Shown piece by piece: positions 22,989-34,494 of a DNA stretch of 64,000 bases (its first letter is position 1; each line of letters starts with the position of its first letter). The stretch lies in the NCBI GenBank assembly GCA_019828545.1, contig JACVRA010000289.1, positions 39,504 to 103,503 on the forward strand, given 5' to 3'. A model generated the notes under the pieces. That model was not told the origin of the DNA, ran no database searches, and saw only the letters and a list, made by a program, of their open reading frames with translations. The DNA is from Paracamarosporium sp. OC-R06-R3 (taxonomy: Eukaryota > Ascomycota > Dothideomycetes > Pleosporales > Didymosphaeriaceae). The position numbers were made by a program, and so were the translations under genes.

Positions 22989-23882
22989 ATGGATGGACCA
23001 CAGCATTCAGCGTCTGCTTTTCGCATGGATCTTCTTCTTCGACTACCTAGAGAACTTCGAGACAAGATCATTGCCAATGCCGTAGAGCTTCCAGAAGCCA
23101 TCCGGTTTAAACTACCTGTGTTGCAGCATTTCCCACCGATCTTACGAGGAGATGCCGGCTTGTTTATCGAAACGTTGGAGGCATTCTATCAAGTCAATGC
23201 CTTTGTGTTCAACTTGGAAGAGCTAGCAGACGTTCCTGGAAAGCTCAAAGACTACATGCGTAAGATCGTAATCAACTGCTCTGAACATGTCCCTAGCGAT
23301 GAACCCTTAGATGGCGAGCGTCTGGAAGAGTGGGAGAGGGCATACCGGGAACTTCCTACTCGGATATTGTGGGAGCGACTGCTAGAGTTCCCCCACCTAC
23401 AATTCCTCACCGTCCGCATGCAGAAGATGGAAGACACCGCGCTCATTACGGCCGATTTCGGACCGATACTGTACACCTTACGTGCGAAGAAGCCGCAGAT
23501 CAAGATCGAGTTCTACTTATCATTCGACGACCTCCTCCGGAACTATTGGTACGATCCGTATTGGGACCTGTGGACTAATGCAGCTGATGGACCGACGACA
23601 CCGTTGACTTACCAACCGATGGGATTCGTCGATTTGAGCGAGCTAATTGCACCTGCCACCCAAGAGGACCATGACTACGTCCACGAGTACCTACCTGATT
23701 ACATTGACATGACAAAATCACCGCCTCACCGGAGCATTAGGGAGGGTCTGTTGAGTCAGTCTGTAGGGGATCGTCGCATGTTAGGGAAGTATTATGCAGC
23801 CAAGGAGCCTGAGTTGCTACGATACCACATGCAAGAGCATTTCAAAGTATATCAGGAGCAAGCAAGAAGCGAAGACGCTTAG
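22989..23882 (+). CDS. F-box-like conserved fungal protein
   Basis: Intronless; 297 aa from ATG 22989. The first 30 residues contain LLLRLPRELRDKI, the degenerate F-box-like helix start common in large Dothideomycete families. The rest (EETLEAFYQVNAF-type helix, then a strand-rich region ending in EHFKVYQEQ) resembles those families only loosely. It could bind Skp1 as an SCF substrate adaptor, but the F-box is weak. The frame is open about 78 codons further upstream from ATG 22755; I chose the later ATG because the motif begins right after it. Confidence 0.65.
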   Translation: MDGPQHSASAFRMDLLLRLPRELRDKIIANAVELPEAIRFKLPVLQHFPPILRGDAGLFIETLEAFYQVNAFVFNLEELADVPGKLKDYMRKIVINCSEHVPSDEPLDGERLEEWERAYRELPTRILWERLLEFPHLQFLTVRMQKMEDTALITADFGPILYTLRAKKPQIKIEFYLSFDDLLRNYWYDPYWDLWTNAADGPTTPLTYQPMGFVDLSELIAPATQEDHDYVHEYLPDYIDMTKSPPHRSIREGLLSQSVGDRRMLGKYYAAKEPELLRYHMQEHFKVYQEQARSEDA

Positions 23883-24645
23883 GTACAAGCTCTCATGAAA
23901 ATACATTGTGTGGATTCCCGCTATTGTATCCCGTACCAAAATAATCTCTTCCAAACGTAGCACCGGCACCAGGGGTGAGCTAATTATTGCGATATCGTAT
24001 CAGCAAATCCCACTGCCTGAATGCCTTCAAGTACCCGACGACTAATTAATTGTATAAATGTATAAGCACTTGAAAACGATTTGCCTACAATAAAAAGAGC
24101 CTCTAGAGTGCATTCGTTATTCATGAGATGATGTGATTATATCATGTCGCAACTATCAGCCTACTATCTAGTGTTGGGCATGTCAGTCTAGCCATACTAC
24201 TCTTCGTATCGTTTCTGTCCATTTCTCCATTATGAATGAGTCGTCCGCTCACACTCATTGCGATGCTTTGTTCGAAGAACAAGATCATGTCAAGACATGT
24301 ACGCCCAAATTTTTTTTTTTTCAGCCTGGCAGTATGGTGATGGCTCTGAGGGCCGTCTTGCCTGTACTGTTAATCTGGAACTAATAGGATCGACACGAGG
24401 AAGGTAGATAGGCAAGCAATTGTTCGATAGTACATCTCACGGCAGAAAGCAGAGGCATGTGTCACACTAACGATGCGCACCTCATAGAAAACCTCGTTGT
24501 AGAAAGCCAAAAAAGCCATAGAATTGCAAAAGGAGGTATCAAACTGTGAAGCCAACCATGACTCCTCACCCAAGTGCCTCCCAGGCTCTACCCAAGACAC
24601 CATCATGAGTCATGCAAAATCGTAAGAAACCCCCTAGCTGTGAAT
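23883..24645. other. convergent intergenic region, no gene
   Basis: 3' flanks of the F-box-like gene (+) and Nuf2 (-). It contains a T-run near 24308 and is AT-rich. Nothing else seen. Confidence 0.6.
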
Positions 24646-26194
24646 CTAGATACTCTGCTCCATCTCCGTAATATACAGCTTAATGTGGCTCTCCATCTTG
24701 ATGTACTCGTCATGGGCGGCATGTACCTCAGCCTCGATACTGTCTTTCAGTTGTGCCATCTGTAACACGTCAGCTTTGTCATTCAACGCAGAACACATAT
24801 CAAACGTACCTTCTTCTCAGTCTGTTCAATCTTAACTCGCCTCTCCTCCATATCACGTCCTTTCTCGCCGCGCTCCTTGGTCAATTTAGAATGCGTCTCG
24901 TGCAACTCTCCCATCCTCTTTCGTGCTGCCTCGGCTTCATCGTCTGCTTTCTTCTTGATCTTGTCCATTCGCGCATTGACGTTACCAAGCTGCTTCTGCA
25001 GAAGTCGCTCTTGTCGCTCAATGTCACGTACGTTGTTGCTTCTATCAGTCAATGCATCCTGGTGCCTTGACGCCTTTGCAAGCTCTTCCTCTTCCTTAGC
25101 AAGGTCGGCCTGGACGTCTGTGAGCAAACGTGTGCAGGAAGTCACATCAGCAGCGACCACTCCAAATGATTCGGTCGAAGTCTGCAAAGCGCGTGCGCGG
25201 CGATCGAGCGACTCGATTTGGGATTTGTCGTTGGCGAGCCGATCATTGAGGTCGCGCAAGGAATCTTCTAACGCTGTTGGGCTTTGCTCCGTATATGGCC
25301 TCAGTTTTGAGACCTCGCGGCTGATGTTTTCCTTGTCTTCATACTTCTTCTGCAGGAGCGCCTTCAGATTATGTTGTTGCTCCTTCGCGCGAGCCACCTT
25401 CTCCTGCACTGCCTCTTGCTCTTTGCCCAGCTCCCGGAGCCTCATTTTGAGATCGTTGTAGCGCTTCTCCTTCTCCTGCAATAGTCTCTGAGTTGCGATG
25501 CGATTGCGCTCCAGGTCTGCGAGCTGGATTTCCTTCGTTTCCTTCTCGTCGTAGAGTTGTTCGATGCGCAACTTCGTTCGCTGCGATTTGTTGAAGTGCT
25601 CGTCGATAACCTCTGTCTGAGACTCGCGGAACCGAATGAAGTTGATCATGTAGGAAAAGATCTTAACAAGGCGCTGGTGAGTCGGCTTGTACAGATCCGC
25701 GAACGTGAAATCGTGGATACCGCACTATGCATGGTCAGTTCGAGTCCTTCGCCCACGATATGACCCAGAAAAATCCTCACCTCTCGAAGCAGCCTCTTCA
25801 AGGTGACAAAGAATGCCAGCAGGTCGCGCGTGTCGCTCGAGTATAGCTTTTCCGCATCTGGTCCGCAGAGGTCCTCTGCCGCAGCGCGCATCGCTGGTGC
25901 AACCACGTCGCGCGTTGTATTCATGATAACCTCGGCCATCCACTCGAAGACTCTCTGGATGACTTCGGGCTTCGGTTTCTGCAGATCAATGGACGTAAAG
26001 CTGAGGCCAATGGGAACACCGATATCAGTTATACATCCTGCGATCTCAGAGTCGGGCTAGAGTTGTTAGCAAGCGGAGAGCTGTGCGGAGAGCGATGCGC
26101 ATACCAGTGTCATGAAGACGTCCTCCTGTGGTGGTGGGGGAGCGCGCTGGTTGTAGGTGTTGCGCGCCATGCTCATTCGGCCGCCGTAAGACAT
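24646..26194 (-). CDS. NUF2: kinetochore protein Nuf2 (Ndc80 complex)
   Basis: Subunit of the Ndc80 complex that couples kinetochores to spindle microtubules. Four exons: 26105-26194, 25781-26056, 24810-25724, 24646-24759; introns 48, 56 and 50 bp, all phase 0; 464 aa. The N-terminal about 150 residues form the calponin-homology-like head, with the Nuf2 hallmarks [40 protein letters not shown] and [17 protein letters not shown]. From about residue 165 to the end the protein is a long heptad-like coiled coil ([20 protein letters not shown] and onward). The last exon supplies a 37-residue tail whose frame is open only in this splice. Convergent with the F-box-like gene. Confidence 0.95.
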
Positions 26195-26360
26195 GTTTGC
26201 GGTTTGTTGCGTGGAATATAAAGTGGTGTTGTATAGCCGCTGGTAGGTGTTCGTGATGATGGTGATGTTAGTTTGTTTGTTTACGAAAAGCCGGTTGCGA
26301 GGGTGCGATCGTCCGCCATGCCGAAATAGGCATAGTCGTGTCGCCTGCCACTTCATCACT

Positions 26361-26462
26361 CTACGAAGGAGCTCGTTCTTGATGAGTTAACAGCCACAAC
26401 GTTTCAGTGGTACGTCTGAATCGCTGTGGCTATTGGCTCATTACAAAATAGCTCCTTCGTAG
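26361..26462. repeat. 102-bp foldback (41-bp arms)
   Basis: Left arm 26361-26401 and right arm 26422-26462 are imperfect inverted copies around a 20-bp loop. The outermost 13 bases (CTACGAAGGAGCT) are perfect, and the inner AGCCACA/TGTGGCT block also pairs. No clear target-site duplication flanks it. It could be a short MITE-like element or a transcribed hairpin. It lies about 170 bp upstream of the Nuf2 start. Confidence 0.7.
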
Positions 26463-27580
26463 GTCTTTAACAGCCCGACATCATAAACCAAAGCCGGCCT
26501 CCCCCTACATACACCCACCTTTTACACACTCTCGAGTTCATCATAGGACCACAAAACATGCTCTACCAAAGCCAAAAACACATAATCTCTCCCCCAGCTG
26601 TAGACCCATCAGACTCTGATAACCTACTCATCTTTTGCTTCGAAACCAACCGTCACCAGTACATCTACCATTTTCCGCGCTCTTGATTCCGAACTAGACA
26701 TACACAGTCAACCTTGTCCACACTGATTCCAAACACATCCTGTTTTCACGAGTTCAATCTGACAGCAAAAGCCAAATTATGGCACATCACTGATTTGGTC
26801 ACGCCTCAGGACAAGGTGATATCTTGTCAATTTCAACCCGGTAGCAAAAGTCTTTATTTTTTGTGATGTACCATAAAACAGCTCTCGTAAAGCGACCTCT
26901 TCTCAATCTCAATCTAAAGCAAAACCCAAATCACCATCCATCGGCGTAACTAGCCACCCCTTTCCTACAAAGCGACATCCTCTTACTGCCCTCCCACTTA
27001 CCACAATTACCTAAAACCAGAAAATACCTCACGACGAATTTACACCTTATTCTGGCACGACAATGTGAGACCAGTAATCCCGCCTAGACATTGCACCACT
27101 CTTGAGTTCGCCTGCATTCGGTAGTCTCTCGCTTTAATTAGAAGTAGTTAGAATATCTGATAGCTTCTCATCACTTAATTCCATGAGTTCGTTTGAAATA
27201 ACCTTGAGACTGGTTTTGAGTAGAGTAATTCGTTTGTGACTATGCTGCTTACACAAACCCTCGCGCCGCAATTCATGCCCCCTTTGTGCTTACGAACACA
27301 TTGCGTGGATCACTTCTGGCGTTCTCGTCAGCCATACTGTGTTCGACTTGCATAGCTACAAACACGGCCACGCAATGTCATACCACCGAGCCCTTTCCTT
27401 TTGCCAATTTTAACTCTTTTCAGAAGTGAATGAATGAAGCAAAAATGCGCCAAGCATCACGCGGAGAAAAAAAAGTAGAAGAGGCAGACGAAGCAAACGC
27501 ACGGAGCAGAGTACATACAAGCTAGGCAGCAGGTACGCCGGGTCCCAGAGAGGCCTACCGAACAGGCCCCAAGCTCAGGG
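26463..27580. other. intergenic, no gene
   Basis: About 1.1 kb of C/A-rich plus-strand sequence with no frame of protein-like composition. It is upstream of the small secreted peptide gene at 27701. Confidence 0.6.
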
Positions 27581-27587
27581 TATAAAA
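27581..27587 (+). promoter_or_regulatory. TATA box of the 88-aa secreted peptide gene
   Basis: TATAAAA lies 114 bases before the ATG at 27701 in a CT/CA-rich leader. This is a typical strong, regulated promoter arrangement for small secreted fungal proteins. Confidence 0.6.
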
Positions 27588-27700
27588 CACATCCAAACGG
27601 ACAAAAGGCCTTCAACACGCAAGAGTCACCTCAACGCTCGACACTGAACGGACACTCAAGACCACCACCCACCGATAACCCGTCCCGTCCACACATCAAG

Positions 27701-28078
27701 ATGTTGCTCCATCTCTATCTCCACCTGCTCCTCACCCTCATCCTCACAACCCTCACCTACCACACGAACGCCAACCCCAATGCCAACCTTGCCGGACCCG
27801 AAGTCAACGTAAGTCGCCCATCTCCCCCTCGTCCCACTCTCACACCCCTTCACCACCAACCCCAAGCACTCCCACAACCCTCCCACTCCGAACTCGAATC
27901 AACACACTGATACATCTAGTCCACCTTCACCTGCACCTTCACACCCCCACACGACGCCGCCAACCAAGTCCTTTCCGAAGGCCCATGCGTCGAGTGTCCG
28001 TGCGACGGGTGGGACATCTGCTCTTGCCACTGCGTGACGGCGGGATGTTGTTGTGCGTATATGCAGGAGTGCCATTAG
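27701..28078 (+). CDS. small secreted cysteine-rich protein (88 aa)
   Basis: Two exons, 27701-27808 and 27920-28078, with a 111-bp intron (GTAAGT...CTAG, phase 0). The N-terminus is a Leu-rich signal peptide (MLLHLYLHLLLTLILTTLTY). The mature part of about 60 residues holds 11 cysteines: one in FTCTF, then CVECPCDGW, CSCHC, a CCC triplet and a final C two residues before the stop. The dense cysteine packing, short length and own TATA box suggest an extracellular peptide (effector-like or antimicrobial). I do not recognise a family. Confidence 0.8.
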
Positions 28079-30450
28079 AGATGGGAAGGAGAAGGGAGTG
28101 CCACTGGGTGTGATCGTGGATGGTAATGGATAAAAGTTTAAAGGGCAAGAGGGATATGTGATTTTGGGGTAATGGATTGGATTGGATCAAGAATGGGATG
28201 GTAGAATAAAAGTTTTTTTTTTTTACATGGAGATGAGTTGGTGTAGCAATTGATTGGATTGGGGTGTGTGAAATGAATGCTGGATGGAGTGTGGTGTCGA
28301 GTGAATTAATGTGATGTTGGTATGGTATGTTTGTTGAGATAGCATATGGCGCCTTAAGAGTTAGCGGCTGCTACGAGAATCCTAGAAAGGGATACCTCGA
28401 CCATCGAACCTAGTCTTACACGAAGAGACTCAACGTCAGTCAACAAAGTTTCGTGTGACGTAATGGTCTTTAGCAAGAGTCTCGAGTGCAAGTTGCACAA
28501 GCTGGAAGTAGTAAGACGCACGCGTCGAATCGATAGTTACGCGGGGACGCAGCATGGGGACACGGCACGAAACTGCAAGGAGACTTCCAATACGCAGCTT
28601 TGGCGAGGTGGCATGTTTACGTATGCTGTGAGCGTATCTAGTAACCTTCCTGCTGCCCACGACATGTGTCCAAACGCCCGTCTCGTGGCTATGGGGCGCG
28701 TTTGCTGCACCATTGGCGAGATGAACAGCTGCGGTGCGAGTGCGGGCGAACCGTTGCTTTGCAGATCGATGGCTCCGCATCGCATCGTGTCCGGTGGAGA
28801 TCCGTGCCTTGTGTTTACTGTGGTCAACGGCCTGGAACTATTGGGGAGGCTGGAGTGGATACGAGCATGTGTGCATCATCGACGCTGAGTTGCCAGCCGT
28901 TGCTTTCCTGAAACAAAAACAAGTAGGCGGGCTTGCGCTAAAACCTGCCGCAGATTGAGTCGCGGAAAGGTTGGGCAAGTCGACCCTGGGCCGGCCATTG
29001 GTGTATATCTTGCAGCGAGCGATTGGCGGACGCAGGGCGCAAGCCACCGATATGGAGGCACTCTCATCTTAATTAGACACTTTTGAATCTGCTCGACTGA
29101 ACTCGGCGCTCGACATCAAGACGCAGAACAGCTCGCAATTGGACATGGGGGAGATTCGAGGTGTGAGGAGCGACTAAAATGGCCTCCGAGGCTTGCGGGT
29201 AGTGTCCGACAACGGGAGCCGTTGGCAAGCACACAGGACAGGTCTAGCGAGAAAGAAGCGAGGCCAGGTTCCGCGAAACACTATTGTCATGGCGATCGGT
29301 TCTGGAACCATTGATGTCAGCAGCAGGGGCAATACACGAGGATCGAGGAGGAAAAGCTGTGGGAAGAGCGGGTCGCGCAGTACCGAGGCCGGCTTGGCTG
29401 ACAGGAGGCAAAGCACGACGGCATTGCGCGGTACCGCTGAAACCGGTGGCACAAGGGCAGGTTGTGCGAGAGCGAAAGGGGCACTCGTGGGTGTATGCAT
29501 GGAGTCGTCGGGTACCTGAGAGGGGCCGTGGGCGACAGCATGGGCAGCATGGGCAGCATGGGCGGCATGCGGCAGTCCGTAGGATTGGAAGTGGGCGGCT
29601 TGGCATGGACCCCGTCATGTTGTTGCTGACTGTGTGTGCAGCGTGCCCACCGTGGGACGCACCGCTTCCCCTAGCAGGTCCAGCCGATCTTTGCTAGACG
29701 CCCGGCTGATGAGATGCCCGCCGTCGTCGTTGGTGCTGGGCCTTTGGGGCGTGATTGGCACAGGCATCGACGGGCCACGAGAGGCCAGGGACGCCAGGGA
29801 CGCCGGCGACGCCTTCGTGGAGAGGCTCGCCACCAGCAGCGTCACCGGCCACGATCGCCAGAAGACATCTGCCGCGTGACCACGAGGAGCCGTGGTAGAG
29901 CCTGCTGCAGACAGACGGTAGACTCAGCATCGTGGGTGAAGTGGCAACGCCCGTCGCCAGCGCACAAAAGGCACAACTGCACGCTGTGCTGGCCCGCAGT
30001 AGGGTGCCGGCCGGCCAACGTCGCAACTGCGCATAGCATAGCCTCTGTCGTCGCACTCCAACGGCCCGCCCAAGGCTCCATTCTCGAAGCATTCTAGGCC
30101 TCTGCGCCGGCCGCTGCTGTCCAACCAAGGCCCGGCCAGTCCTTGCGTCACACCTGAGGTATTCACGCCGTGCCTCCCTTCCGCTCCCTCTCTCTCACCA
30201 CAACACGCCGCCCGCCGCCTCGCCTGTTTGCTGCTCCCACTTCCCACCCCCAGAAGAAGCACAGAAGCAAAAAAAGCAAAAAAGCAGACCACGTCACCAT
30301 GCTGCCCGCCGACACGCGCACTCAGAGCGACACCAGATAGCCGGCCTCAGCATCCGACACGCTTCGCGCTCGCGCAGTCACGTTGTGTGCCGCGCGCCCG
30401 GCCTGCGACTCGCTCTCCCGCCCAACGTTGGACGGCGGCCACACCTCGCC
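28079..30450. other. long intergenic region, no supported gene
   Basis: It includes the 3' flank of the secreted peptide gene (T-run near 28210) and a GC-rich stretch before the disordered-protein gene. Open frames overlap on both strands (for example 28463-28888 + and 28436-28780 -) and look like chance frames. A short tandem repeat of CAGCATGGG-type units lies at about 29536-29571, and GACGCCAGG-like units near 29785. The region just before 30451 is C-rich and may be leader. Confidence 0.5.
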
Positions 30451-33144
30451 ATGCCCATGTGGCCGTTTGGGCGCCGTGGCGGAAAGGCCACTAGAATAAA
30501 AGAGGGTGGACCCGCCGCTGTCGCAGAAAGGAAGCGGCCTGTTGCAGGCTCCATGCCAGCGGCGCGCGCCCACGAATTCGCCAGCAGGGACGTCCTGAGA
30601 AGCTCGCCCACTCGCCGCCAGAGCACCCGCAGCAACCGCCGCCGCCGGAGGAGTTCGCGCTCCAGTGCGTCCCTGCGCGACCTCGAAAAGGACTCGCCCA
30701 CCCTAAAGGCCCTGGAAGCCCACAGTGGCGCTTTTGCCAAAGAACAGGGCCTCCCGCGCCATAGCGTCGACGACAACATCACCGCCCTCCCCAACCAGCG
30801 CCGCCTCGAGCAGAGCCCGCATCTGCGTCCAGTCTCTCAGCAGCACGGCTCTATCCCCTACAACTTCTCTCTCAACGAACCCAACGACTCCCAGTCGAGC
30901 ATACCCACGGCCCGCGAGCGGGGCAAGCTGCAACGACCCCAGTCCCTGCGTAAGCCCATCCACGACCCGTCGGGCCTCGTTCGGCGCCTTTCAAGCAGGA
31001 AGCACAAGCGGGAACATGAGCACCTGCGCGAGGAGGAAATCCGCGCCATGAGCATGCCGCTTCCCCAGAAAAGACCAGCAGCCAAGTCGGGAGACATGCT
31101 ACGACGAGACAGCAAGAAGGTCAAGGGCAGCCTCAACCGCCGCTTCGAACGACACGAGTCCAACATCTCGCTCCCAGTCGAAGACTCCATACATTCCTCC
31201 ATGTCCGGCAGCTCAGACCCCCGGGCCTTCCGCGTGAGTGCTCTCGACATGTTCTCGCCACGACCCACAGTACGGTGTTCCGTCGGCTCCCAATACTACT
31301 CCAGCGGCCCCGACGCATCGCCACTGTCCAACAAAAGCCGGTCTAATGCGCAGCGAGGCCGTCAGCTGGCCGCTGGAGATGGCTCACCGGATTGGAAAGA
31401 AAAGAGAGACAAGAGGAGCAGCAGGATAGACGATTTGGCAGACGAGCTCGACACCGGCGCGCTCAGAGAAATTATGGAGCGGGATAAGCGGCGAAGAGAG
31501 AAGAGAAGGAAGGCCGAAGACGAACGTCTGCGTCGAAGGTTGGAACGTCGTGCAGAGAAGCAACGAGCAGCAGAGGCTGCACCTTCAACAATAGGCACAC
31601 CTACTGCCCCTCGAAAAGATGCACAAGGAACCATCGGTCTAGGCATCGAGAAAGACACAAATGCCCCTACGCATGTACCTACGGAAGAGCATGTACCTAT
31701 GGAAGACGTTCGGCCGTCCACGCCCCAGCGTCGCCCGCCCCCTCTCACGCCTCAAGTCGAAGAGAACAGCCAGCTTCCCACGCCTCTGGAGAGCCCTATG
31801 GAGGAGCCTGTCATCTCGAGCGCCCAGGCGGTTCGCTATTCGCGGGGCAGCGTCTCAGCTACCCACACGCGCGGTCCTTCTAACGTTTCTCAAATGCCCG
31901 AGCTCCTTTCGGAGCGTCTCGCCCAAGAGACGCCGATGGAGTCGATCGAACATGTGCATGATCCAACTGCGAGCGGCTCTCTTCACGCAGTAGACACCGT
32001 CGACACTACTGCAACTTCGTACAAGGGTACCGACCGCCGTCGCAGCTCGGAAGGAAGACGCATGGCCGTCTTTGCTTCGTTCTTTAGACGCGGCAAACGG
32101 CGATCACAAGACCAGGGTCGCACTACACCTTCCGAGGTGTCGTTTTCGAACACCTCAAGAGAATCAATGTCTCGCCAACCACTCCCCGCCCACCTGGTCG
32201 CGCCACCACCCCCTCCTCCTCTTCCAGCTACTGCTCCCATCACCATCAAACGCCCCTCCAGTGTTCCTCGCCGTACCAGATCCAAGTTTAGGGAAGATCT
32301 ACCCGAATTCACTCCGCCAGACTCGCGGGTGCAATCGCCGGAAATCATACACAACAGTACCATTGCTGCCCGACGAAGAAGCCAGCCACCGGCCGGTCTT
32401 CTCATCGAGTCTGATAGTTCTGGTGCAGCTCGAACAGATTCTCCTATCAGCGCAGGAGTTCCCAACGCAGGACTCATGTCACAGTCTCTAGCTTCGGTTG
32501 ATTCAGAAGGTTCATGGCTTTCTGGAAAGCCTATGAAGCGTAGCTCAAACAAGTCCCACTTGCGGTCCAGCGTTGGATCGTCCACTGTCCTCAAAACGCA
32601 TGAGCCTTTCAATGCATCATACGAAGAGCTCGGTATCCCCGATGACGAATATTTCAGGAGGTTGACACCCGCGCCCGATGAGCACCGCCCTTCGCTGCTC
32701 TCCAATGAGCTGCTGGAAAGGAAACCCAGTAGCGGAGCCATGTCACCGCTGGAGACCACGGCTATCGCTGCCGACTCCGATGATGAGGCACCGCCCGCCA
32801 TGGAGAGAACACCCGATGAAGAAGAAGAGCTTGTGCACAACAGCATCGGTCGCCAGCCTACCGTCATCCATCGCCAAGCGCGCGTGAAATCGAGAGAGGG
32901 GCTATTGAGCTTCTACAATGAGGAAAGGCCCTCACCAGAAGAACCAACAGGCGAGAGTGCCGAGCTAGTCGAAGCGGACTCACCCACGTCAGATAATGAG
33001 CCCATTCCCATTGTCCAGCGCGCCAGAAGCGTTGACCTTGGGAAGCATCATTTCCGACATCTCAGTGCTGGGTCGGCCAAACTTCTGGATATCCAGAAGC
33101 GATCGAGCACGTCGTCGCAGAACAGGCTAACGCAACAGGAGTAA
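30451..33144 (+). CDS. large disordered Ser/Arg/Pro-rich protein
   Basis: Intronless, 897 aa from ATG 30451 (MPMWPFGRRGGKA). The frame is open upstream but only from a GTG. Low complexity throughout: an Arg/Ser-rich N-terminus (RRQSTRSNRRRRRSSRSSAS), a charged helical stretch (about residues 345-390, DKRRREKRRKAEDERLRRR), a Pro run (APPPPPPLP near residue 590), and an acidic/Ser-rich tail with DSDDEAPP. Short regular motifs such as SALDMFSPRPT and YEELGIPDDEYFRRLTPAP look conserved. I do not recognise a domain. The composition suggests a phosphoregulated cortical or signalling scaffold, which is only inference. Confidence 0.75.
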   Translation: MPMWPFGRRGGKATRIKEGGPAAVAERKRPVAGSMPAARAHEFASRDVLRSSPTRRQSTRSNRRRRRSSRSSASLRDLEKDSPTLKALEAHSGAFAKEQGLPRHSVDDNITALPNQRRLEQSPHLRPVSQQHGSIPYNFSLNEPNDSQSSIPTARERGKLQRPQSLRKPIHDPSGLVRRLSSRKHKREHEHLREEEIRAMSMPLPQKRPAAKSGDMLRRDSKKVKGSLNRRFERHESNISLPVEDSIHSSMSGSSDPRAFRVSALDMFSPRPTVRCSVGSQYYSSGPDASPLSNKSRSNAQRGRQLAAGDGSPDWKEKRDKRSSRIDDLADELDTGALREIMERDKRRREKRRKAEDERLRRRLERRAEKQRAAEAAPSTIGTPTAPRKDAQGTIGLGIEKDTNAPTHVPTEEHVPMEDVRPSTPQRRPPPLTPQVEENSQLPTPLESPMEEPVISSAQAVRYSRGSVSATHTRGPSNVSQMPELLSERLAQETPMESIEHVHDPTASGSLHAVDTVDTTATSYKGTDRRRSSEGRRMAVFASFFRRGKRRSQDQGRTTPSEVSFSNTSRESMSRQPLPAHLVAPPPPPPLPATAPITIKRPSSVPRRTRSKFREDLPEFTPPDSRVQSPEIIHNSTIAARRRSQPPAGLLIESDSSGAARTDSPISAGVPNAGLMSQSLASVDSEGSWLSGKPMKRSSNKSHLRSSVGSSTVLKTHEPFNASYEELGIPDDEYFRRLTPAPDEHRPSLLSNELLERKPSSGAMSPLETTAIAADSDDEAPPAMERTPDEEEELVHNSIGRQPTVIHRQARVKSREGLLSFYNEERPSPEEPTGESAELVEADSPTSDNEPIPIVQRARSVDLGKHHFRHLSAGSAKLLDIQKRSSTSSQNRLTQQE

Positions 33145-34494
33145 TGATCGAACCACGGACAAGGGAGCAGATATCGAGACGTTGCATGTTTTGCCGGACC
33201 GCGCCACTCTTTTGCATTTACTTTGTACCTGTCTGTCCTTACAGAACCATCATCCGACCCTAGTCTCTCACTGAACTTTCCTTAACTGTTACAAATTGAA
33301 AACACAAGAAAAAAAAAATGGAATGGCAAACATGCGGATCTCGATGCTCTCCCACGAGCCTAGGACGATCATGATTCCTTTGCGGAGGTATGTTCACGGC
33401 ACTCTTCTCTTTCCTCTGTAGTTTTCGGGAGTGAACATTTGGCGGCAACCCGTAGCATGGCGTTGGTTGGTTGGCAAGTGGAATCTAGTGTTGGTCTTGT
33501 TCATCTTTGTGGTTCTATACCAATTTGTACTGTACAATTAGCTGGCACGCTGGCCAGGTTTCTTGGATGAGGCGCCCCCTCTTTTTCTACCTTCTTATAC
33601 CTACACATCACGGCTCCTGGGATCTGGCATACAGGCATAGACAGGATCGGATACGATATCAGGCCAAGTTCTCGGGTCCCAATTGGCGCGCGGTGTTTTA
33701 TTATTCTCCTTTGGACTGGCACATGCAGCGACGTGTGCTGTCGACAAAGTGGGTTGGGATGTTTTGACGTGCGTTCCTAGAGCAGGAACGCACGGTGGCG
33801 TTTGCTCTGCGCGGCTCTTAGTTAGCTACGAAGCAGATGTATCGATGGAATTGATTCCAATGCTCATTGCTACTGCAAGCGTGGTGCCATGTGTCTTCAA
33901 AAGGGTGCCTCGCTCCGTCTCGGCATGCGAAGAGTCGAGGGAACAGGGTCCATGGTGGGGCAGTACGACGTGGAATCCAGCGCCCTCCATATGTCCGCAT
34001 GTGACAAGAATAGCCATAAAGGAGGCCTCATTTGTCCAAGTCAGCGTCTTCCCGGTTTGGGAGCATCTCACCGGGTGCCGAGTGCGTGCAATGGCGGGGT
34101 ACTCAGTGCCTTTGTCGGGCAAGACTCGGGCAGCACGTCATTGAAACGCAGCCCATGTCCGTCTGTAATCACCCAGCCCACTTCGGATTTATCATCAACA
34201 AAACTCCACCAGCGCCCCTCCTGGCACCCGAACAACCTCGCACGACGACGACACCGTCTCAAACACAGCTTTCCGTAAGTCTCGTCTTCTTTCCTTGCCG
34301 TTCTGCTGCGCTCCCCCGCCACCGGCCTGCCCGCACTGTTCAAATCAGCGCAGGGACTACTCGCGCACCCTTGCCGAGTTTGCAGCCTCTTCCCCATCAA
34401 TCATCGAATTGTAATCGCACCCTAGCCCAGTGCATTCCATCTTTGAAATCACTTCTTCCTGACACTTTGTCTCACCCTTTGTTCTTTATATACC
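33145..34494. other. intergenic, no supported gene
   Basis: 3' flank of the disordered-protein gene and promoter side of the thioredoxin gene. The open frame at 33683-34144 starts at TTG and has no protein-like features. C/T-rich stretches at about 34200-34490 fit a fungal promoter and leader. Confidence 0.55.

Noticed and set aside
28436..28888. Opposed open frames (141 and 114 codons)
   Set aside because: They overlap on both strands, have chance-like composition, no domain and no splice support.
31238..31271. Possible 34-bp GTGAGT...CACAG intron in the disordered protein
   Set aside because: Too short, and its removal breaks a frame that is otherwise open and protein-like.
33683..34144. 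153-codon plus-strand frame with a hydrophobic start
   Set aside because: It starts at TTG and lies in the 3' flank/promoter region; a shadow-like frame also exists on the other strand.
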